A model generated the notes under the pieces. That model was given only the letters and a program-made list of their open reading frames with translations, was not told the DNA's origin and ran no database searches. Source: DATLFI01 sp035524895 (lineage in GTDB: Bacteria; Acidobacteriota; Thermoanaerobaculia; Multivoradales; Multivoraceae). From it: a stretch of 47,068 nt of DNA. Shown here in pieces: positions 15,915-25,235 of this stretch; positions within the stretch are counted from its first letter, which is position 1; each line of letters opens with the position of its first letter. Position numbers and translations under genes: made by a program. The DNA lies in contig DATLFI010000217.1 in assembly GCA_035524895.1 (NCBI GenBank), positions 1 to 47,068 on the forward strand, given 5' to 3'.

Positions 15915-17276
15915 CTACCAGCCCTGACGCATACCCGGGCGCGTCCCGCCGCGCGACGGCGCCGCGGCCGGACGAGCGGGCCGCGTGTCGCCGCCGCCGG
16001 GCCTCGCACCAGTCGCGCCGGTGCGTGGCTGGGCCCCGCGCGGAGGATGCGCCGACTTGGTCGCGGCGCGCTCCCGACCCTTGGCGCGCTGGGCGCGCAT
16101 GGTCGCAAGCCGCTCCCCGAGCGGGATCTCGAGGTTGACGGCACGCACGGCCTTGTAGTCGAAGCCCTCGACCAAGCGCCGCGGCAGCTTCTTGCCGACC
16201 GCACGCTCGATGGCGTGCAGCTCCGAGAGCTCCTGGTCGGAGGCGAAAGTGAACGCCTCGCCGACCGCACCCGCGCGCGCGGTGCGTCCGACGCGATGGA
16301 TGTAGTCCTCGGGCTGGCCCGGTACGTCGAAGTTGACGACGTGCGAGAGCGCCTCGACGTCGATGCCGCGCGCCGCGATATCGGTCGCCACCAACACGCG
16401 GATCGAGCCGCGCTTGAAGTCTGAGAGCGCCTTGGTGCGCTGGCCCTGGCTACGGTTGCCGTGGATGCGGTCGCACGCCACACCTTCGCGGATCAGGCTT
16501 TTTGCCAGCCGGTCGGCGCGGTGCTTGGTGCGGGTGAAAACCAGCACGTTGCCGACTTCGTTGCGGCGCAGCAGCTCGACCAGCAGCGCCGGTTTGAGGT
16601 CCTGGCGCACCGGAAACACCGCCTGGGTCACCCCAGTGGCGGGCGCCGCCACACGCTCGATACCGATGCGGACCGGGTTGCGCATCAGCGAGCGCGAAAG
16701 CTCGACGATAGGCGGCGGCAGCGTGGCCGAGAACAGCATGGTGTGCTCGGCGCGCGGGATGTGCTTGAGCACGCGGCGGATGTCGGGAAGGAAGCCCATG
16801 TCGAGCATGCGGTCCGCCTCGTCGAGCACCAGCACCTCGAGCGACTCGAGCTTGGCGTACGGGTACTGGAAGTGGTCGAGCAGGCGACCCGGACAGGCGA
16901 CGATGACGTCGACGCCCTGGCGGAACGCGCGCTCCTGCGGCTGCATGCCGGCGCCGCCGAATACCGTGGCGGCCTTCAGCTTGGTGTGCTTCGCGAGGTC
17001 GCGGAACTGCTCCACGATCTGCGCCGCGAGCTCGCGCGTCGGCGCGAGCACCAGCGCACGGGTGACGCCGCTGCGCGGATTCGCCAGCAGGCGCTCCATG
17101 ATGGGGAGCAAGAAGGCAGCGGTCTTGCCGCTGCCTGTCATGGCGCAGCCGAGCACGTCGCGGCCGGCGAGCGCCGGTGGGATGGCGCTGACCTGGATGG
17201 GGGTGGGTTCGGTGAATCCGAGATCTGCGATGCCGCGTTGGAGGGAGGGATGCAGTGTCGAGAACGAAAAGCTCAT
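15915..17276 (-). CDS. rhlE: DEAD-box RNA helicase, RhlE-type
   Basis: A 453-residue DEAD-box ATPase that unwinds RNA duplexes. Motifs in order: Q motif FTEPTPIQ, motif I AMTGSGKT, Ia PTRELAAQ, Ib region CPGRLLDH, II VLDEADRMLD, III FSATLP, IV LVFTRTKHRADRLA, V ATDIAARGID and VI HRVGRTARAG. The Arg/Gly/Pro-rich C-terminal tail (about 60 residues) is typical of RhlE subgroup proteins and may bind RNA. The ATG at 17276 begins MSFSFSTLHPSLQRGI, the normal family N-terminus. The open frame runs 62 codons further upstream without coding character. A role in ribosome assembly or cold-stress RNA turnover is family knowledge. Confidence 0.93.
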   Translation of the reverse strand: MSFSFSTLHPSLQRGIADLGFTEPTPIQVSAIPPALAGRDVLGCAMTGSGKTAAFLLPIMERLLANPRSGVTRALVLAPTRELAAQIVEQFRDLAKHTKLKAATVFGGAGMQPQERAFRQGVDVIVACPGRLLDHFQYPYAKLESLEVLVLDEADRMLDMGFLPDIRRVLKHIPRAEHTMLFSATLPPPIVELSRSLMRNPVRIGIERVAAPATGVTQAVFPVRQDLKPALLVELLRRNEVGNVLVFTRTKHRADRLAKSLIREGVACDRIHGNRSQGQRTKALSDFKRGSIRVLVATDIAARGIDVEALSHVVNFDVPGQPEDYIHRVGRTARAGAVGEAFTFASDQELSELHAIERAVGKKLPRRLVEGFDYKAVRAVNLEIPLGERLATMRAQRAKGRERAATKSAHPPRGAQPRTGATGARPGGGDTRPARPAAAPSRGGTRPGMRQGW

Positions 17277-17779
17277 CGAGAACAGACTCTGACTTCCTGA
17301 GCGCACATGGACCAAGGCCGCCTCGATGGCAGCAAGCCACGACGCTCGAACGTTTCCGGCTGAATGGAGGGGGATGGAAGAGAAACGGAGGACTAGCCGG
17401 GAGGCCGCCGCTCGGGCCGTAGCCCGGGGTGTCGGTCGAGCCGAAGCACGACCGCTGTGCATCGTTTCACAGATTCTCCGAATCCCCTAACCGCCGACAT
17501 GACAGCAGGTTCGGTAAGGGCCGAGCTCTCCTGAGGACCGGGTCGGGTCGACTGCACCGCCGCGGATTCGGACGGCTGTTCTGCCGCGCAGCCCAGTACC
17601 CCCCGGCGCCGTGTGACCCGGCACCGTGGCCCCGAGGGACCAGGCCTGTCGATATGTACCTGTGAGGAGAGCCTTCTAGAGGCATCGCGCCGGACGGCGG
17701 CTGGGGACCGACCCGTCCTCCGCCATCCGCCGCCAGGGCCCGTCGCGACGGCTTCGAGGACTCCTCGGAGGGAACCACC
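17277..17779. other. 503-base divergent intergenic region
   Basis: It separates the divergently transcribed helicase and head-repeat genes and must contain both promoters. I see no gene, clear promoter hexamers or long repeat. The last bases (GGAGGG, six bases before the ATG at 17780) are a strong ribosome-binding site. Confidence 0.5.
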
Positions 17780-18759
17780 ATGCTGCCAGCGCCCGCGCCA
17801 CGCCGCCGGACGATCCAACGCGGCACCACCGCGGTCGTGTGCTCCTGCGCTCTCGTCCTCGCGGCGAGCCCAGGACCGGCGGCTGCGGCGGCGCCTGCTC
17901 CGCCGCGCATCCTGTCCCCCGGCGGGTCGTGGGCCGCGCCGGCGCTCGCCGCAGCCTGCCCGACGTTCTCGTGGGCCGGGCTGCCCACGGCCGCGGGCTA
18001 CGAGCTGGTGGTGTTCCGCGCCGGTGCGCCGAACGAGAACAGAGACGGGAGTCGTGGCGCGCTGGCCTCGAACCAGGCGGGAGGAGTCGACTTCTCCGGC
18101 ACGTCGAACACGGCTCTCGGATACCGCACCCTGACGGCCAATACCAGCGGCACCGGAAACACCGCCACGGGAACCCAAGCCCTCCACAAGACACCACCGG
18201 CGGCTTCAACACGGCCCACGCGTACGACGCGCTCGCCGACAACACCACGGGCACCTCGAACACGGCCATCGGCACCGCGCTCAGGAACAACACCACGGGT
18301 AGCTCCAACACGGCCGTCGGCGTCGGCGCGCTCACCGACCTCACGGCGGGTTCCAACAACGTTGCGTTGGGAAGGCTCGCTCGATACAACCTCGACGCCG
18401 GCAACAGCAACATCCTCATCAACAGCCCCGGCCACGACGAATCGAACACCCTGCGCATCGGCAGGGGCACCGGTACCGGCACGCGCCAGCTCAACCGGGC
18501 CTTCATCCACGGCATCGCCGAGAGCACGCTGACGAGCGGCACCGCGGTCTTCGTCCATGAAGTCACCTCGGAGCTCGGCACCAGGAGCTGCGGCCTCTAC
18601 GTCGCGGCGGCGGTCTGTCCCATCGCCGGCGCCAGCCCCAATGGACCGAAGTGCAATGCCGTGCCGGCCGGATCGTTCTGCGAGGGGGACGGCGAGTGCG
18701 GCACCTCTCAGGGCCTCGACAACTGCGGCACGGGCGACTGGTACATCCGCACACAGTGA
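17780..18759 (+). pseudogene. secreted head-repeat protein broken by a one-base frameshift
   Basis: Two overlapping frames make one protein. The first (from ATG 17780, with GGAGGG upstream) has a signal peptide and an extracellular PRILSPGGSW...SWAGLPTAAGYELVVF segment, then 17-residue units of the form GTSNTALGYRTLTANTS. The units stop making sense at about 18190, and the same pattern resumes in the other frame with TTGGFNTAHAYDALADN. Inserting one base after 18190 restores LHK-N-TTGGFNTA. After five units comes SNTLRIG...LNRAFIHGI, as in head/tail-fibre-like domains, and a Cys-rich C-terminus. The unit resembles YadA-like head repeats. It may be a real pseudogene, a phase-variable gene or a sequencing error. 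Confidence 0.75.
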
Positions 18760-18822
18760 GCCCGTCCTCCTCGTCGGGCACCGGGACCGCCTCACGCCGC
18801 GCCCTTCTACCCCCGGGTCCTC

Positions 18823-21084
18823 CTACCGCCGGATCAGGTAGGTCACCTTGACGATGATCTGCCGATCGCGCGTCGCGCGATCCGAGAGCGACGGCGCGTC
18901 CCAGGTCTCGTTGTAGACCACGTAGAGGTCCGCGCCCGGGCGGTAGCTCCAGTTGAAGCGCAGGTTGGCGCCCAGGAAGTCGACAGCGTCGTTGTATTGC
19001 ACCAGCGCGTTGAGCCGCATGTCGGGAGTGAACGAGAAGTCGACGCGCTGGCTCAGCACGTTGGTGGTGAACGCGCCCTCGCGCAGCTCGACGTCGTTGT
19101 GCACCCAGCCGGTGCTCGTGCGCACGAAGCGGGACGGCCGAGCGATGATCGCAGAGCGCACGGAAAAGCGCTCGCCGGTGAAGAAGTCGCCCCACACCAC
19201 GCCGGTGCGCGTCGAGACGACACGGCGGTTGTTGCTGCGGAAGCCCAGGTCCCAGCCGTCGAACCGATAGAGGCTGGGAGGCACCACGACGCCCGGGAAG
19301 ATCACGAACGGCGCGAACAGGTTCTCGGTCTCGTCGATCCACGCCAGCCGCCAGCGCTCGTCACGCGTGGTGCGCATGCCGAGCGCGGTCAGCTCGACCC
19401 GCCGGCTCTCGAGCTCGCCGGTGCTCGCGCGCTCGTAGTAGTCGACCAACGCTTCGGTGTACCAGCCGCGCACTCCGTAGCGCTCGAGCTGCGGCGTACG
19501 CGGCGTGTAGCGCACCCGAGGGTTGACGCGCCGGATGTCCGAGCGCAAGAGGAACCCGGTCTCGGGCCGGAAGTCCTCCCCGACCTCGAGCAGGTCGAGG
19601 CTCGCGATCAGGGCGCGACCTTCGTAGCCGAAGCCGAGGCCCGCGGTGTGCTCGTCGCCCGCGTCCGCTCGCACCGCCTCGTCGTCGGACTGTGCGGCGA
19701 AGCCGGTCAGGGACAGCTTGCGGCTCGGCCGGTAGTCGAAGTCGGCGCCTAGCACCTGATTACGGCCCGGGCCGCTCGGATCGCGCCCGGTGAACAGCGC
19801 ACCCACGCTCGAGCGCTGGCCGAGGTTGCGCTTCACGCGCACCACGCCGAACGCAGTATCCGGTACGAAACGCCCCGGCTCGGACACCTCCCTGGTCGCC
19901 ACCGCCAGCACGCCGAGGTTCCAGGCCCCCGGTCGTCCTGTCAGCCGCACTCCGGCGTCGATCGGCACCTCCTGGCCGGCGTCGAGGCCGATGCGCCGCG
20001 AGAAGAAGCCCTCGAGGAGCGCCGGGTCCTCGTCGCGGCGCAGGGGCGGGCCGAAGTCGAAGATGCCGGAGTTCTCGAGAAAGAACTCCCGCTTCTCGGG
20101 GAAGAACAGCGAGAAACGCGTGAGGTTGACTTGCTGGTCGTCGACCTCGACCTCGGCAAAGTCGGTGTTGAGCGTCACGTCCAGAGCGAGCTCGCGGGTG
20201 ACCCCCCATTTGACGTCGAGGCCCGGCTCGAAGTCGTCGAGGTCGGGGGCACCCGGCGGGGCCAAGCTCTCGTCGCGCTCGCCCGCCGAGCCCAGGACAT
20301 AAGGCTTGAGGTCCAGCCGGCGCGAGGTGCGCAGTCCGCGCAGCCCCGCGAGCTCGCCCGCGAGCGATACTCGGTAGACAGGCTGAATCTGCAGATTCGG
20401 GCTGATGCCGACGTCGCGCGGCAGCGCGGCGAAATGCCCGGTCTCGTTGAGGTGGCGGATGCTGCGCTGGACGTTGAACCCCCAGGACTCGAGGCTCGGA
20501 TCGAAGCGCAGCGTGGCGAACGGGATCGCGATCTCGGCCACCCAGCCCGACGCCGTGCGGCGCGCGGCGGCAGCCCAGACTCCGTTCCACTGCGGGTTGA
20601 GGTTGCGACCCTCGTCGGTGACGAGGACGTCGAAGCGCGCGGCGTTGGCGTTGGTGGCGAACGCGTAGGCGTTGCGGCGATCGCGGAAGGTATCGAGCAC
20701 CACGATCACCGAGTCGTCGCGCTCGAGCGGCGAGTCGCGCTCCATCTCCTTGGCGATGATCGCCTGCGGCTTCGCGTCGTGCGCGAAGATGGCGAGGTAG
20801 AGCGTGCTCGGCGTGTAGACAGCCTGCAGCTCGGTGTCCTCGGTCGCCGGTACGCCGTCGTGGGGGTCGTGCTGCGTGAACCCGCTCGCGACCACCGCCC
20901 GCGACCACGGCTCGTCGTCGAGCGAGCCGTCGACGTCGATCGCGCGATCGATCGCTAGCGCCTCGAGGCGCCTGGGGGCTCCGGCCGCCGCCGGCGCCGG
21001 CTCCTGTCCGGCAGCCGCAGCTGCGGACACGAGCCACAGCAGCGGCTGGATCGAGCACGAACGGATCGCACGGAGGTTCGTCAT
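18823..21084 (-). CDS. CBM9/DUF5916-family outer-membrane-associated protein
   Basis: A 753-residue exported protein. After a signal sequence (hydrophobic, ending AAAAAGQ) the N-terminal ~190 residues match the family 9 carbohydrate-binding-like fold: IDRAIDVDGSLDDEPWSRA, LYLAIFAHD, DDSVIVVLDTFRDRRNAYAFATN, WVAEIAIPFATLRF. The rest is a DUF5916-type region of repeated amphipathic strands, beginning with SLAGELAGLRGL and the FSLFFPEKREFFLENSGIFDF motif and ending with VTYLIRR, like an outer-membrane barrel. The family is common in Acidobacteria and Bacteroidetes; its function is unproven. The ATG at 21084 is preferred to a GTG at 21108. Confidence 0.88.
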   Translation of the reverse strand: MTNLRAIRSCSIQPLLWLVSAAAAAGQEPAPAAAGAPRRLEALAIDRAIDVDGSLDDEPWSRAVVASGFTQHDPHDGVPATEDTELQAVYTPSTLYLAIFAHDAKPQAIIAKEMERDSPLERDDSVIVVLDTFRDRRNAYAFATNANAARFDVLVTDEGRNLNPQWNGVWAAAARRTASGWVAEIAIPFATLRFDPSLESWGFNVQRSIRHLNETGHFAALPRDVGISPNLQIQPVYRVSLAGELAGLRGLRTSRRLDLKPYVLGSAGERDESLAPPGAPDLDDFEPGLDVKWGVTRELALDVTLNTDFAEVEVDDQQVNLTRFSLFFPEKREFFLENSGIFDFGPPLRRDEDPALLEGFFSRRIGLDAGQEVPIDAGVRLTGRPGAWNLGVLAVATREVSEPGRFVPDTAFGVVRVKRNLGQRSSVGALFTGRDPSGPGRNQVLGADFDYRPSRKLSLTGFAAQSDDEAVRADAGDEHTAGLGFGYEGRALIASLDLLEVGEDFRPETGFLLRSDIRRVNPRVRYTPRTPQLERYGVRGWYTEALVDYYERASTGELESRRVELTALGMRTTRDERWRLAWIDETENLFAPFVIFPGVVVPPSLYRFDGWDLGFRSNNRRVVSTRTGVVWGDFFTGERFSVRSAIIARPSRFVRTSTGWVHNDVELREGAFTTNVLSQRVDFSFTPDMRLNALVQYNDAVDFLGANLRFNWSYRPGADLYVVYNETWDAPSLSDRATRDRQIIVKVTYLIRR

Positions 21085-21195
21085 CGCCCGCCCGGGGGAC
21101 CCCGGCACTCTACTCCGAGCCGCGGAACGGCCTCCGACTACCCACCGCGCTCGCGGCGGTAGAGTCGGCTGGCGCTCTGCCGCGTTTCACGCCCC

Positions 21196-22587
21196 ATGAG
21201 CCCTCCGCCCACGATCGAACGCCGCACCACCCGAGCGCTCGGCGCATTCCGGATCAGCGAGCTCGCGCTCGCCGTGCTTGCGCTCGCCTGGAGCGGCGGG
21301 CGGTGCGAAGGTCAGACCGCATCGCTGACCCGTCCGCCCAACTTCGTCGTCATTCTCGCCGACGACCTCGGCTACGGCGACCTAGGCGCCTACGGCGCCA
21401 CGCTGATCGCGACGCCGCACCTCGACCGCCTCGCGCGCGAAGGCGTGCGGCTCACCAGCTTCTACTCGAGCGCCAACGTCTGTACCGCCGCGCGCGGCGG
21501 GCTGCTCACCGGGCGCTACCCGATCCGCCTCGGCCTCGCCGGCGATGTCGCGCGGCCGACCAACGACATCGCCTTGCCCGAGGCCGAGACGACGATCGCG
21601 GAGGCGCTGCGCCCGCTCGGCTACCGCACCGCGCTGATCGGCAAATGGCACCTCGGCAGCCATCTCCGGCACTCGCCGCTCCGCCACGGCTTCGACGAGT
21701 TCTACGGGCTGCTGCACAGCAACGACATGTTGCCCCTGGCGCTCTACCGCGGCGAGGAAGCGATCGAGGAGCCGGTCGACCAGCGCACGCTCACCGAGCG
21801 CTACACCGCCGAAGCGATCGCCTTCCTCGAGCGCAACCGCGATCGCCCCTTCTTTCTCTACCTACCCCACACCTTCCCCCACGTGCCGCTCCACGCGTCC
21901 GAGCGCTTCGCGGGCACCTCGCGCGCCGGGCTCTACGGCGACACGGTCGAGGCGATCGACTGGAGCACCGGCGAGATCTCGAAGGCGCTCCGCGAGCTCG
22001 GGCTCGACGAGCGCACGCTGGTGGTCTTCACCAGCGACAACGGGCCGTGGTGGGAGGGCAGCTCGGGCGTCCACCGCGAGCGCAAGGGCACGGCGTGGGA
22101 GGGCGGCCTGCGCATGCCGTTCCTCGCGCGTTGGCCCGGTCAGCTGCCGGCAGGCTCGGTATCCGCCGAGCCGGCCATCAACCTGGACCTCTTTCCCACT
22201 TTCGTCCGTTTAGCCGGCGGCGAGGTCCCGACTGCGCGGCCGGTCGACGGCCGCGACCTCCTGCCGCTGCTGCGCGGCGAGAGTGGCTCGCCCCACGAGG
22301 CGATCTTCCTGTTCGACGCCGACCGCATCGCCGCGGTGCGCAGCGGGCGCTTCAAGCTGGTCGTGGAATCGAAGTACGTGACGGTGCTGGCGCGCATTGG
22401 CCACCCCGACTACTACCATCACCCTGGTCTGCTGTTCGACCTCGCGCTCGACCCGAGCGAGTCCTACAGCTTCACGCGCGAGCAGCCGGAGGTCGCGGCG
22501 AGGCTCGCGCGGCTGCTCGAGAATGGGCAGCGCGAGCTAGGCGCGCGTGTGCCGGCGACGGTTTGGACGCGGCCGGGCAGCCCCTGA
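21196..22587 (+). CDS. exported sulfatase (arylsulfatase family)
   Basis: A 463-residue sulfatase. A signal peptide is visible (about residues 20-40). The metal-binding start FVVILADDLGYGD has Asp56-Asp57. The formylglycine site is VCTAARGGLLTGR with Cys96, a C-x-A-x-R variant of the C-x-P-x-R consensus that maturases can still recognise. Further features are IGKWHLG, the TSDNGPWW metal ligands near residue 275, and KGTAWEGGLRMPFLARWPG. The family hydrolyses sulfate esters of glycans or aryl compounds. The next gene, an epimerase, starts 23 bases on; the pairing does not itself indicate the substrate. Confidence 0.93.
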   Translation: MSPPPTIERRTTRALGAFRISELALAVLALAWSGGRCEGQTASLTRPPNFVVILADDLGYGDLGAYGATLIATPHLDRLAREGVRLTSFYSSANVCTAARGGLLTGRYPIRLGLAGDVARPTNDIALPEAETTIAEALRPLGYRTALIGKWHLGSHLRHSPLRHGFDEFYGLLHSNDMLPLALYRGEEAIEEPVDQRTLTERYTAEAIAFLERNRDRPFFLYLPHTFPHVPLHASERFAGTSRAGLYGDTVEAIDWSTGEISKALRELGLDERTLVVFTSDNGPWWEGSSGVHRERKGTAWEGGLRMPFLARWPGQLPAGSVSAEPAINLDLFPTFVRLAGGEVPTARPVDGRDLLPLLRGESGSPHEAIFLFDADRIAAVRSGRFKLVVESKYVTVLARIGHPDYYHHPGLLFDLALDPSESYSFTREQPEVAARLARLLENGQRELGARVPATVWTRPGSP

Positions 22588-22610
22588 CGACCAGACGTGC
22601 TGGAGATCCC

Positions 22611-23594
22611 ATGCGGCAGCTCGACGCCACCATCGAGACGTTTCCGATCCGCGGGGTGTTCGCGATCGCGCGCGGGTCGCGCACGGTTTCGACCGTGGTG
22701 CACGCGCGCGTGTCGCAGGATGGTGTCGCCGGCCAAGGGGAGTGCGTCCCCTACCGCCACTATGGTGAAACGCCCGAGAGCGTGCTGGCGCAGATGGAGA
22801 GCGCTCGGACGGACATCGAGGGCGGAGCCGGTCGCGACGAGCTGCTCCGGCTGCTGCCCGCCGGTGCGGCGCGCAACGCAACAGACGCGGCGCTCTGGGA
22901 CCTCGAGGCGCGGCTCGCCGGTCAGCCGGCGTGGCGCCTCGCCGGTCTCGACTGTTCCCCCGAGACGCGCACCGTGCGCACCCTCAGCCTCGACACACCG
23001 GAGGCGATGGCAAGCGAGGCTGCGAAGGTGAGTGGTTTCGGCACGCTGAAGCTCAAGCTCGACGGTCGCGACGACATAGCCAGGGTCGAGGCCGTGAAGG
23101 CCGCCGCTCCCGGCTGCGCGCTACTGGTCGACGCCAACGAGTCGTGGGACCCCGCCGACCTCGAGTCGCAGCTCCACGCGCTGGCCGGCCTCGGCGTCGC
23201 AATGGTCGAGCAGCCTGTGAAGCCGGGTGACGACCGGTTGCTCGAGCGGATCGAGCGCCCGTTACCGGTCGGCGCCGACGAGTCGTTCCACACCGAGGCC
23301 GACCTCGAGCGCGTTGCCCGGCGCTACGACGTGGTCAACCTGAAGCTCGACAAGACCGGCGGGCTCACCGCCGCCCTCGCCATCCGTCGCGCCGCCGAGG
23401 CGCGCGGGCTCGGCATCATGGTCGGCTGCATGGTCGGCACATCGCTCTCGATGGCGCCGGCGCTGGTGCTCGCGCACGGTGCGCGGTTCGTCGATCTCGA
23501 CGGGCCTTACTTGCTGGCGCGTGATCGCGAGCCCGGGCTCCGGCTCGAGCCGGACGGTCGCATGGGCTGGAACGGCGAGCTGTGGGGTGGGTAG
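22611..23594 (+). CDS. dipeptide epimerase, enolase superfamily (Ala-Glu epimerase-like)
   Basis: A 327-residue member of the muconate-lactonising/mandelate racemase group. The catalytic Lys pair is Lys147 and Lys149 in TLKLKLD; the Mg ligands are Asp174 (LLVDANES), Glu200 (VEQPV) and Asp223 (GADES), and the second catalytic Lys is Lys245 in NLKLDKTGG. This spacing and the GFGTLKLKLDG context fit L-Ala-D/L-Glu epimerases, which act in recycling of murein peptides. GGAG lies five bases before the ATG. The upstream open frame that reaches back to 21303 is antiparallel noise from another reading frame of the sulfatase. Substrate specificity is inferred from motifs only. Confidence 0.9.
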   Translation: MRQLDATIETFPIRGVFAIARGSRTVSTVVHARVSQDGVAGQGECVPYRHYGETPESVLAQMESARTDIEGGAGRDELLRLLPAGAARNATDAALWDLEARLAGQPAWRLAGLDCSPETRTVRTLSLDTPEAMASEAAKVSGFGTLKLKLDGRDDIARVEAVKAAAPGCALLVDANESWDPADLESQLHALAGLGVAMVEQPVKPGDDRLLERIERPLPVGADESFHTEADLERVARRYDVVNLKLDKTGGLTAALAIRRAAEARGLGIMVGCMVGTSLSMAPALVLAHGARFVDLDGPYLLARDREPGLRLEPDGRMGWNGELWGG

Positions 23595-23651
23595 AGCGGG
23601 CAGGAGTGCCACCGGGTTGGGTGTGTGACTCCCGTGTTACGCTTTCAACCA

Positions 23652-24587
23652 ATGACGCTCCGAAGCTGCATCGTACAGCGTGTACCCTGGGCGTGCGGGC
23701 TCTTGGGGGCCTTCCTTCTGGCGACCGCGGCGCCGGCGGGCGGCGCCAACCTCGTCCGCAACGGCGACTTCGAGGTCGACGTCGTCGAATGGGTGGTCGA
23801 GGATCCCGAGCAGGCGATCCTCGAATGGAGCGACACCGACGCGAGCGGTAGCGCGGGCTCGGGCTCCGCGCGAGTGCGCAACGTGCACAGCGGCCCGCAA
23901 CAGGGCACGGGCATCCGCCAGTGCGTGGGGCCGATCGCACCCGGCGCGTCGTACACGTTCAGCGGCAAGATCCGCCTGCCGACCGGCCAGGAGCGCACCG
24001 GCGGCGCTCAGATCGGGCTCCGCTGGCATGCGCAGCCCAACTGCACGGGCAACCCCCTCGCGGGTCAGCCCAGGCGCGAGGTGTCGACTCCAGACGACTC
24101 CTTCGTCGAGCTCATCAGCACCGGGAACATCGCGCCACCTGGTGCAATGAGCGCCGTGTTCCTCGCCTTTCCCTCGAAGGTCGAGGCGAGCGGCGAGCTC
24201 CACGCCGAGTTCGACGACCTTCGGCTGGAGCTAGAGAGCTGTGTCGCGAGCTCCAAGGTGCTCTGTCTGAACGACGAGCGCTTCCGCGTCGCCATGACCT
24301 TCGAGACGGCCAATGGCCAGGGCGGCGACGCACAGGCCGTGGCGCTCACCACGGACACCGGCTACTTCTGGTTCTTCGACGCGGGCAACGTCGAGACCGT
24401 GGCGAAGGTGCTCGACGGTTGCTTCCTCAACGAGCGCTACTGGGTCTTCGCGGGAGGCCTCACAGACGTCCAGGCCGTGCTGACGGTGGCCGACACGCAG
24501 ACCGGCGTCGTCAAGACGTACCAGAACCCCCAGGGAGCGGCCTTCCAGCCGATCCAGGACACCGCCGCTTTCGCGACCTGCCCGTGA
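23652..24587 (+). CDS. secreted protein with N-terminal CBM-like domain and C-terminal YFWFF module
   Basis: A 311-residue exported protein. Signal peptide about residues 1-32. The first domain (NLVRNGDFEVDVVEW, then ASYTFSGKIRLP and a DDLRLEL end) resembles the carbohydrate-binding-like jelly roll found in CBM4/9-type modules. The last ~109 residues form a separate module: VLCLNDERFRV, TTDTGYFWFFDAGNVETVAKVLDGCFLN, YWVFAGGLTDVQAVLTVADT and IQDTAAFATCP. The same module occurs twice at the end of the large FG-GAP protein at 39-43 kb and once, degenerate, at 37.8 kb. I cannot match the module to a named family. The frame extends to a GTG at 23625, but the ATG gives a cleaner signal peptide. Confidence 0.75.
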   Translation: MTLRSCIVQRVPWACGLLGAFLLATAAPAGGANLVRNGDFEVDVVEWVVEDPEQAILEWSDTDASGSAGSGSARVRNVHSGPQQGTGIRQCVGPIAPGASYTFSGKIRLPTGQERTGGAQIGLRWHAQPNCTGNPLAGQPRREVSTPDDSFVELISTGNIAPPGAMSAVFLAFPSKVEASGELHAEFDDLRLELESCVASSKVLCLNDERFRVAMTFETANGQGGDAQAVALTTDTGYFWFFDAGNVETVAKVLDGCFLNERYWVFAGGLTDVQAVLTVADTQTGVVKTYQNPQGAAFQPIQDTAAFATCP

Positions 24588-24631
24588 CCGGGTGGAGTCG
24601 CGTCGGCGACTAGGCGCGCCTCTCGACGGCG

Positions 24632-24682
24632 GCGCGATCTGATATCGCGCTGCGACGGCCGGGGCGGGGCGGGGCCCGGCCG
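24632..24682 (-). terminator. paired hairpins between convergent genes
   Basis: GCGCGAT/ATCGCGC (24632-24650) and CGGCCGGG/CCCGGCCG (24656-24682) lie between the converging YFWFF-protein and RRM genes. The second abuts the RRM stop codon, so it probably terminates that transcript. Confidence 0.4.
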
Positions 24683-25087
24683 CTACAGGCTGCGCTTCTT
24701 GCCGCGGATGTTGCGGCGACTGCCCTTGGGGCGCGTCGGGCGCTGGCTGGCGCCACCGCCACCACGACCACCGCCGCCGCCGCCGTCCCCGCCGCCGTAC
24801 CCACCGCCTTGGAACGACGGCCGGGCCGCCCGCGGAGGCCGCTCCTCGGCCTTGCTCACCCGCAGGGTTCGTCCCTTGACCTCGTAGCCGTCGAGCTTCT
24901 CGATCGCGGCCGCTATCTGACCTTCCTCCGCGAGCTCCACGAACGCGAAGCCCCGCGGGCGTCCCGTAGCGCGGTCGGTGGGCAGAAAGACCTCGACTAC
25001 CTGGCCGACCTCCGAGAACAGCGCGTCGAGCTCGCTGGCGGTGGTGTCGAAGCTCAGGTTTCCAACAAAGACTTTGTGGGCAGAAAT
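24683..25087 (-). CDS. RRM-domain RNA-binding protein with apparent ATT start codon
   Basis: A 134-residue single-RRM protein. RNP2 is KVFVGNLSF and RNP1 RPRGFAFVEL; the domain ends at LDGYEVKGRTLRVSKAEE, and a Gly-rich then Arg/Lys-rich tail follows. The first ATG, GTG or TTG in frame is the GTG at 24940, inside RNP1, which would remove half the domain. Upstream, an ideal AGGAG seven bases before an ATT at 25087 starts the normal RRM N-terminus (ISAHKVFVGN). ATT starts are known for translation factor IF3 and pcnB, where they allow IF3-dependent control. A real start elsewhere or a sequence error at that codon are the alternatives. Confidence 0.8.
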   Translation of the reverse strand: MSAHKVFVGNLSFDTTASELDALFSEVGQVVEVFLPTDRATGRPRGFAFVELAEEGQIAAAIEKLDGYEVKGRTLRVSKAEERPPRAARPSFQGGGYGGGDGGGGGGRGGGGASQRPTRPKGSRRNIRGKKRSL

Positions 25088-25235
25088 GGTGAATCTCCTC
25101 TTGAATCCGGTGGCACGGCCGGCCCGGCTCCACGGCGCACGCGCACGCGAACCCTGCCGATCCCAGTCGGTCTTGGTGATGTTAGCCGGAGAATCGTCCT
25201 CAGACGAGTCTACCCACCACTCGCCGGCTGGCCCG

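Noticed and set aside
21196..22587. Sulfatase with a defective formylglycine motif (C-T-A-A-R instead of C-x-P-x-R)
   Set aside because: C-x-A-x-R is a known accepted variant for some maturases, and the other metal and catalytic motifs are present.
21303..22610. Long plus-strand open frame leading into the epimerase gene
   Set aside because: It overlaps the sulfatase in another frame and has an arginine-rich translation without domains; the epimerase starts at the ATG 22611 with a GGAG site.
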